NCBI GenBank assembly: GCA_038321575.1
Contig: JBBQFD010000023.1
Span: forward strand, 1 to 10,090
Length of the DNA: 10,090 bases
DNA from: JBBQFD01 sp038321575
GTDB taxonomy: Bacteria > Bacillota_I > Bacilli_A > RF39 > UBA660
Direction: 5' to 3'
Numbering within the stretch: position 1 is the first letter of the stretch; each line of letters opens with the position of its first letter. The notes beneath the pieces are model-generated. The model made no database searches and was not told the DNA's origin. It saw only the letters and a list, made by a program, of their open reading frames with translations. This document shows positions 6,675 through 10,090 of the stretch, in pieces. The position numbers and the translations under genes are program-made.

Positions 6675-7127
6675 ATGGGTTTGAAAATAGGTAATGATTA
6701 TGAAATACATGAAAATGTAAATTTTGGAAGTGAGCCTTATTTAATAACGATTGGAGACAATGTTAGGATTACTTCAGGAGTTGAATTTACAACTCATGAC
6801 GGTGGGATTTGGGTTTTAAGGAATATGCATTTACTTGATGATGCGGATATATTTGGAAAAATTACTATAGGCAATAATGTTCATATTGGAAAAAACAGCA
6901 TCATTATGCCGGGAGTCGATATTGGCGATAATTGTATTATAGGGTGCGGTTCAATAGTAACTAAAAACATTCCCTCAAATTCAGTAGCTGCCGGTGTACC
7001 AGCTAAAGTAATCAAAACAATTGAGCAATATTATGAAAAACATAAGAGTGATTGTGATTTTACTAAACATATGAGTTATCGAGAAAAAAAAGAATATTTA
7101 TACAAAAAATATAACTTGAAAGACTAA
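6675..7127 (+). CDS. Hexapeptide-repeat (left-handed beta-helix) O-acetyltransferase
   Basis: 150 residues, the only plus-strand gene in the window. Left-handed beta-helix turns run from IGNDYEIHENVNFGSEPYLI (5-24) through ITIGNNVHIGKNSIIMPGVDIGDNCIIGCGSIVTKNI (63-99), capped by NSVAAGVPAKVIK (102-114). His41 in TTHDGG is the expected catalytic histidine. The family uses acetyl-CoA in the cytoplasm to acetylate sugars, often in capsule or O-antigen loci (CapG/WcaF/Maa-like). The C-terminal tail (115-150) is charged and probably helical. Many relatives have about 20-30 more N-terminal residues. Here an in-frame TAA at 6627-6629 limits extension, and the 15 codons between it and the ATG contain no other ATG. 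No Shine-Dalgarno sequence precedes the ATG, unlike every other gene here. It may be weakly translated, leaderless-like, or a shortened remnant. Confidence 0.85.
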   Translation: MGLKIGNDYEIHENVNFGSEPYLITIGDNVRITSGVEFTTHDGGIWVLRNMHLLDDADIFGKITIGNNVHIGKNSIIMPGVDIGDNCIIGCGSIVTKNIPSNSVAAGVPAKVIKTIEQYYEKHKSDCDFTKHMSYREKKEYLYKKYNLKD

Positions 7128-7143
7128 AATTTCAAGTTTTTTT
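7113..7143 (+). terminator. Intrinsic terminator of the plus-strand acetyltransferase
   Basis: A 9-bp stem (aacttgaaa 7113-7121, tttcaagtt 7130-7138) with an 8-base loop runs into a T tract (7137-7143). The TAA stop of the gene (7125-7127) lies in the loop. The stem is AT-rich, so efficiency is uncertain. Confidence 0.7.
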
Positions 7144-7147
7144 CTAC

Positions 7148-7186
7148 AAAAAAAAGTACGGTTTATCTTTTACCGTACATTTTTTT
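7148..7186. terminator. Bidirectional intrinsic terminator between convergent genes
   Basis: The stem is gtacggt (7156-7162) paired with accgtac (7172-7178), loop 9 bases. Eight A residues at 7148-7155 give a U tract for minus-strand transcripts, and T residues at 7180-7186 do so for plus-strand transcripts. It ends the rfb operon: one arm lies within the last rfbB codons, and the TAA (7163-7165) falls in the loop. It also backs up the acetyltransferase terminator. Confidence 0.8.
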
Positions 7187-8182
7187 GTAATATGTTTTAT
7201 ATTCACCATTAATGATGTTTTCCCACCATTCACGGTTTTCTAAATACCATTTAATTGTTTGTAGTAATCCTGTTTCAAAACTATATTGATGTTCCCAACC
7301 TAATTCATTATGTATTTTAGTAGGATCAATCGCATATCTACGATCATGTCCTGCTCGATCAGTTACATAATTAATTAATGTTTCTGGTTTTTTTAAACCT
7401 TGTAATATAGCCTTTACGACCTCAAGGTTAGTTCTTTCATTATGACCACCAATGTTGTATACTTCACCTACTTTACCCTCGTGAATGATTAAGTCAATAG
7501 CTGTACAATGGTCATGAACGTGTAACCAATCACGAACGTTAGCTCCATTACCATAAACTGGTAAAGATTGATCAGCTAATGCTCTAGTAATCATTAACGG
7601 AATAAGTTTTTCTGGAAAGTGATATGGTCCATAATTGTTTGAGCATCTTGAAATAGTTGCTGGAAAGTTAAATGTTCTAATATAAGATTGAACAATTAAA
7701 TCAGCAGCTGCTTTTGATGCTGAATATGGACTTGATGTATGTATTGGTGTTTCTTCTGTAAACATTAAATCTGGACGATCTAATGGTAAATCACCATATA
7801 CTTCATCAGTTGAAACTTGATGATAACGTTTTACATCATATTTACGTGATGCGTCAATTAAAGTTGCGGTTCCAATGATATTAGTTTGTAAAAACAACCC
7901 TGGATTTTCAATTGATCGATCAACATGTGATTCAGCTGCAAAGTTTACAACTTTATCAAATTGTTCTTGTTCAAATAATTTGAAAACAAATTCACGATCA
8001 GCGATATCCCCTTCAACAAATTTGAATCTAGGATTATCCATAACATCTTTTAATGTTTCCATATTCCCAGCATATGTTAAGGCATCTAAACATACAATGT
8101 CATATGTTGGATATTTATCTAACATATAATGTACAAAATTACCACCTATAAACCCTGCTCCACCTGTTACTAATACTTTCAT
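7163..8182 (-). CDS. rfbB: dTDP-glucose 4,6-dehydratase
   Basis: 339 residues, full length for the family. This second enzyme of dTDP-L-rhamnose synthesis converts dTDP-glucose to dTDP-4-keto-6-deoxyglucose using bound NAD+. Visible motifs are GGAGFIG (7-13, NAD binding), LDALTYAGN (32-40), FAAESHVDRSI (81-91), STDEVYG with the Thr-Asp-Glu catalytic set (125-127), Tyr153-x3-Lys157 in SPYSASK, CSNNYGPYHFPEKLIPL (180-196), VRDWLHVHDH (216-225) and DRAGHDRRYAID (275-286). The start overlaps the rfbD stop as ATGA, with AGGAGG five bases upstream. It is last in the rfbA-C-D-B series and is followed at once by a terminator. GC content looks clearly higher than in the leftward glycosyltransferase genes. 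Confidence 0.97.
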   Translation of the reverse strand: MKVLVTGGAGFIGGNFVHYMLDKYPTYDIVCLDALTYAGNMETLKDVMDNPRFKFVEGDIADREFVFKLFEQEQFDKVVNFAAESHVDRSIENPGLFLQTNIIGTATLIDASRKYDVKRYHQVSTDEVYGDLPLDRPDLMFTEETPIHTSSPYSASKAAADLIVQSYIRTFNFPATISRCSNNYGPYHFPEKLIPLMITRALADQSLPVYGNGANVRDWLHVHDHCTAIDLIIHEGKVGEVYNIGGHNERTNLEVVKAILQGLKKPETLINYVTDRAGHDRRYAIDPTKIHNELGWEHQYSFETGLLQTIKWYLENREWWENIINGEYKTYYKKMYGKR

Positions 8183-9045
8183 AAAGTCCTCCTTTGAGTT
8201 AATTCTTTTAACTCTTCATTATATCTATCTAAGGCATCTTGCCATGTAGGAAGTGGATTAAAGCCTGCTTCGATTAATTTATTTTTACTCATTTTAGAGT
8301 TTTTAGGTCTTACAGCAAGTGATGGATATTGATCAGCTTTAATAGGATTAATCTTCATATCAATATTATTGGTCTCAAATATCGTTTTAGCAAAGTAAGC
8401 CCAGCTACAAAAACCAGTATTAGTTGCATGATATGTACCATACTTATTTGTTTGAGCCATATCAACTAATAATTTAGCTAAATCAACTGTATATGTAGGA
8501 CTCCCTATTTGATCATCAACAATATTTAATTCTTGTTTTGTTTCAGCTAGTCTTAACATTGTTTTAACAAAGTTATTACCATTAACCCCAAAGACCCATG
8601 AGATTCTTAAAACAAATGTTTTAGGATTCTTCTGTGCTTCAAGTTCTCCTAAATATTTAGTTAAACCATAGACACTCAGAGGATTTGGTTTATCATTTTC
8701 TTCATATATACCATCTTTAGTACCATCAAAGGTATAATCAGAACTAATATAGAATAATTTACTATTATTTTTAATAGCAGCATTAGTTATATTTTTAGTT
8801 CCATCAACATTAACTTTAGTACATAGTTCTTTATTATCTTCAGCTTTATCAACAGCGGTATAAGCCGCACAATGAAATATAACATCTGGTTTAATCGAAT
8901 CAATTACTTTATTAACTCTCAATGGGTCAGTAATGTCCATTTCATCGGCATCTAAGCCGATTACATCACTATACCCCCTACTTGTAAGCTCTTTTACTAT
9001 ATCGTACCCCAATTGGCCTTTAACGCCTGTTATTAAATAACGCAT
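8179..9045 (-). CDS. rfbD: dTDP-4-dehydrorhamnose reductase
   Basis: 288 residues, normal length. It performs the last step of the pathway, NAD(P)H reduction of dTDP-4-keto-L-rhamnose to dTDP-L-rhamnose. Family motifs are TGVKGQLG (6-13, nucleotide binding), HCAAYTAVDKAED (58-70), SSDYTFDG (101-108), Tyr126-x3-Lys130 in YGLTK, RISWVFG (147-153), GSPTYTVDLA (181-190) and RPKNSKMSKNKL (246-257). The start codon shares one base with the rfbC stop (TAATG) and the stop overlaps the rfbB start (ATGA), so translation of the three genes is probably coupled. The ribosome site is a modest GAAGG within the rfbC end. Confidence 0.97.
   Translation of the reverse strand: MRYLITGVKGQLGYDIVKELTSRGYSDVIGLDADEMDITDPLRVNKVIDSIKPDVIFHCAAYTAVDKAEDNKELCTKVNVDGTKNITNAAIKNNSKLFYISSDYTFDGTKDGIYEENDKPNPLSVYGLTKYLGELEAQKNPKTFVLRISWVFGVNGNNFVKTMLRLAETKQELNIVDDQIGSPTYTVDLAKLLVDMAQTNKYGTYHATNTGFCSWAYFAKTIFETNNIDMKINPIKADQYPSLAVRPKNSKMSKNKLIEAGFNPLPTWQDALDRYNEELKELTQRRTL
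8188..8193 (-). promoter_or_regulatory. AGGAGG ribosome binding site of rfbB within the rfbD end
   Basis: A perfect AGGAGG, 5 bases before the rfbB ATG, inside the final Arg codons of rfbD. It fixes the rfbB start at 8182 and makes the ATGA overlap functional. Confidence 0.85.
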
Positions 9046-9584
9046 TATTTAAATACCTTCGTAAATGCTAAAGCATTTTTATCTTTATCAGATAACACGG
9101 CTGTTTTAATTGGCCACTCAATATTTATTTCGGGGTCATTATAGATAAAACCTACTTCATTTTCTTTAGAGTATAAATTATCAACTTTATATTGAAATAT
9201 TACATCATTAGTTAAGGTTTGAAAGCCATGAGCAAAACCTCTTGGTATTAATAATTGCTTATGATTTTCAGCACTTAATTCAATACCAACCCATTGTTTA
9301 TAAGTTGGTGAATCTAATCTTAAATCAACAGCTACATCAAATACTGATCCTTGGGTACATCTAACTAATTTAGCCTGTCCCATCGGATCCTTTTGTAAAT
9401 GCATACCTCTTAAAGTTCCAATTACAGAGCTCAAAGATTGATTATCTTGAATAAAATCAACATATATACCTTTTTCTTCTAATTTATTACGATTATATGT
9501 TTCTGAAAAGTATCCACGATTATCACCAAAAACATCTGGTTCAATAATATAACAATCTTTTAGCTTTGTTTCAATGATCTTCAT
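9045..9584 (-). CDS. rfbC: dTDP-4-dehydrorhamnose 3,5-epimerase
   Basis: 179 residues, typical cupin-fold RmlC. It epimerises dTDP-4-keto-6-deoxyglucose at C3 and C5 to dTDP-4-keto-L-rhamnose. Recognisable pieces are DNRGYFSETYNRNKL (21-35), FIQDNQSLSS (44-53), GTLRGMHLQ (56-64) with the catalytic His62, KLVRCTQGSVFDVAVDLR (72-89), IPRGFAHGFQTL (113-124) and FQYKVDNLYS (130-139), carrying the Asp135/Tyr138 positions expected in the active site. AGGAGATGG (9589-9597) precedes the ATG and overlaps the rfbA TAG stop. The gap to rfbA is 11 bases. Confidence 0.97.
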   Translation of the reverse strand: MKIIETKLKDCYIIEPDVFGDNRGYFSETYNRNKLEEKGIYVDFIQDNQSLSSVIGTLRGMHLQKDPMGQAKLVRCTQGSVFDVAVDLRLDSPTYKQWVGIELSAENHKQLLIPRGFAHGFQTLTNDVIFQYKVDNLYSKENEVGFIYNDPEINIEWPIKTAVLSDKDKNALAFTKVFK

Positions 9585-9588
9585 AAAT

Positions 9589-9597
9589 CCATCTCCT
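9589..9597 (-). promoter_or_regulatory. Ribosome binding site of rfbC overlapping the rfbA stop
   Basis: AGGAGATGG on the minus strand, 4 bases before the rfbC ATG. It shares bases with the rfbA TAG (9596-9598), the same stop/ribosome-site overlap seen at the epimerase-ugd junction. Confidence 0.75.
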
Positions 9598-10090
9598 ATC
9601 TGATAAGTTGTTTTGTCTTTTGAGAAAGTTCCATAAGTTTTTGTCCATATGAATTCTTTTTCATCTTTTCGCCTTGTCTATATAACTCTTCTGAAGTTAA
9701 CCAGCCATTTTCATAACCAATTGCTTCTGGACTACATATTAAAATATCTTGATTTTTTTGTTTATTACGAACAAAAGTAGCAGCATCGTGTAAACTATCA
9801 AAAGTTCCCGTATCAAACCAATCATAACCTGAACCCATTAAAACAACTTCTAATCGATCTTCATTTAAATATTCACGATTTAAATCCGTTATTTCTAATT
9901 CACCACGTGCTGAAGGCTTTTGTAATTTAGCTTTACCTACAACACTATTGTCATAGAAATATAAACCAGTTACAGCATATTGTGATTTTGGAGCTTTTGG
10001 TTTTTCTTCAAGGCTAATGGCTTGGCCATTTTTATCAAATTCGACGACGCCGTATTTTTCGGGATCATTCACTTGATAAGCGTAAACGTG
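9596..10090 (-). CDS. rfbA: Glucose-1-phosphate thymidylyltransferase, C-terminal part (5' end outside window)
   Basis: The frame is open to the right edge, giving 164 residues; the family is about 290, so roughly the first 125 are missing, including the N-terminal nucleotide-binding loop. The enzyme joins dTTP and glucose-1-phosphate into dTDP-glucose, the entry step of rhamnose synthesis. The visible sequence begins HVYAYQVNDPEKYGVVEFD, which aligns with the conserved VNDPERYGVVEFD segment. It continues with AISLEEKPKAPKSQYAVTGL, SARGELEITDLN, GYDWFDTGTFDSL and ICSPEAIGYENGW, all RmlA hallmarks. A GTG at 10070-10072 lies inside this conserved segment and is not the start. It is probably the first gene of the operon; any promoter lies beyond the window. 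Confidence 0.96.
   Translation of the reverse strand, partial: HVYAYQVNDPEKYGVVEFDKNGQAISLEEKPKAPKSQYAVTGLYFYDNSVVGKAKLQKPSARGELEITDLNREYLNEDRLEVVLMGSGYDWFDTGTFDSLHDAATFVRNKQKNQDILICSPEAIGYENGWLTSEELYRQGEKMKKNSYGQKLMELSQKTKQLIR

Noticed and set aside
9596..10072. rfbA starting at the GTG at 10070-10072
   Set aside because: The codon is the Val in the conserved VNDPEKYG segment and the frame continues to the window edge with matching family sequence. The true start lies outside the window.

Overview
The window is a stretch of a cell-surface polysaccharide biosynthesis locus from a low-GC bacterium. Genes use strong AGGAGG-type ribosome binding sites and often overlap or abut. TGG encodes tryptophan throughout, and rfbD ends in a TGA that overlaps the next start codon as ATGA. 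This fits the standard bacterial code, not the Mycoplasma/Spiroplasma code. A low-GC member of the Bacillota or an Acholeplasma-like relative is the likeliest source; the sequence does not let me name a genus.

Layout from right to left. At 10090-7163 (minus strand) lies a compact dTDP-L-rhamnose operon in the order rfbA (5' end outside the window), rfbC, rfbD, rfbB, with overlaps or very short gaps. It ends at a bidirectional hairpin terminator at about 7148-7186. Facing it on the plus strand is one small left-handed beta-helix (hexapeptide repeat) acetyltransferase gene, 6675-7127, with its own terminator. Divergent from that, across a 101-bp promoter region, a second minus-strand gene series begins. 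It holds a membrane acyltransferase-3 gene broken by one in-frame amber codon (5527-6573), a nucleotide-sugar epimerase resembling UDP-glucuronate 4-epimerase (4515-5492), UDP-glucose 6-dehydrogenase (3216-4502) and a DUF616-type glycosyltransferase-like protein with a coiled-coil tail (1934-3190). After a 126-bp gap with its own promoter comes a large two-domain GT2 glycosyltransferase that runs off the left edge (1-1807).

How the parts fit: rfbABCD supplies dTDP-L-rhamnose. Ugd plus the epimerase would supply UDP-glucuronate and UDP-galacturonate from UDP-glucose. The two glycosyltransferase-type proteins would build repeat units from these donors, and the acyltransferases would decorate them. 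I infer a rhamnose-containing, probably acidic surface glycan. The decoration step may be decaying: the membrane acyltransferase is interrupted, and the hexapeptide acetyltransferase starts late in the family alignment and has no visible ribosome binding site.

I see no wholly new system. The most interesting local structures are the single amber codon, a perfect 19-bp inverted repeat inside the GT2 coding sequence, a 42-bp in-frame tandem repeat encoding coiled-coil heptads, the overlapping convergent terminators, and a shift in base composition between the rfb operon and the rest. No gene-free stretch exceeds 130 bases. I see no tRNA, rRNA, CRISPR array, insertion sequence or riboswitch.
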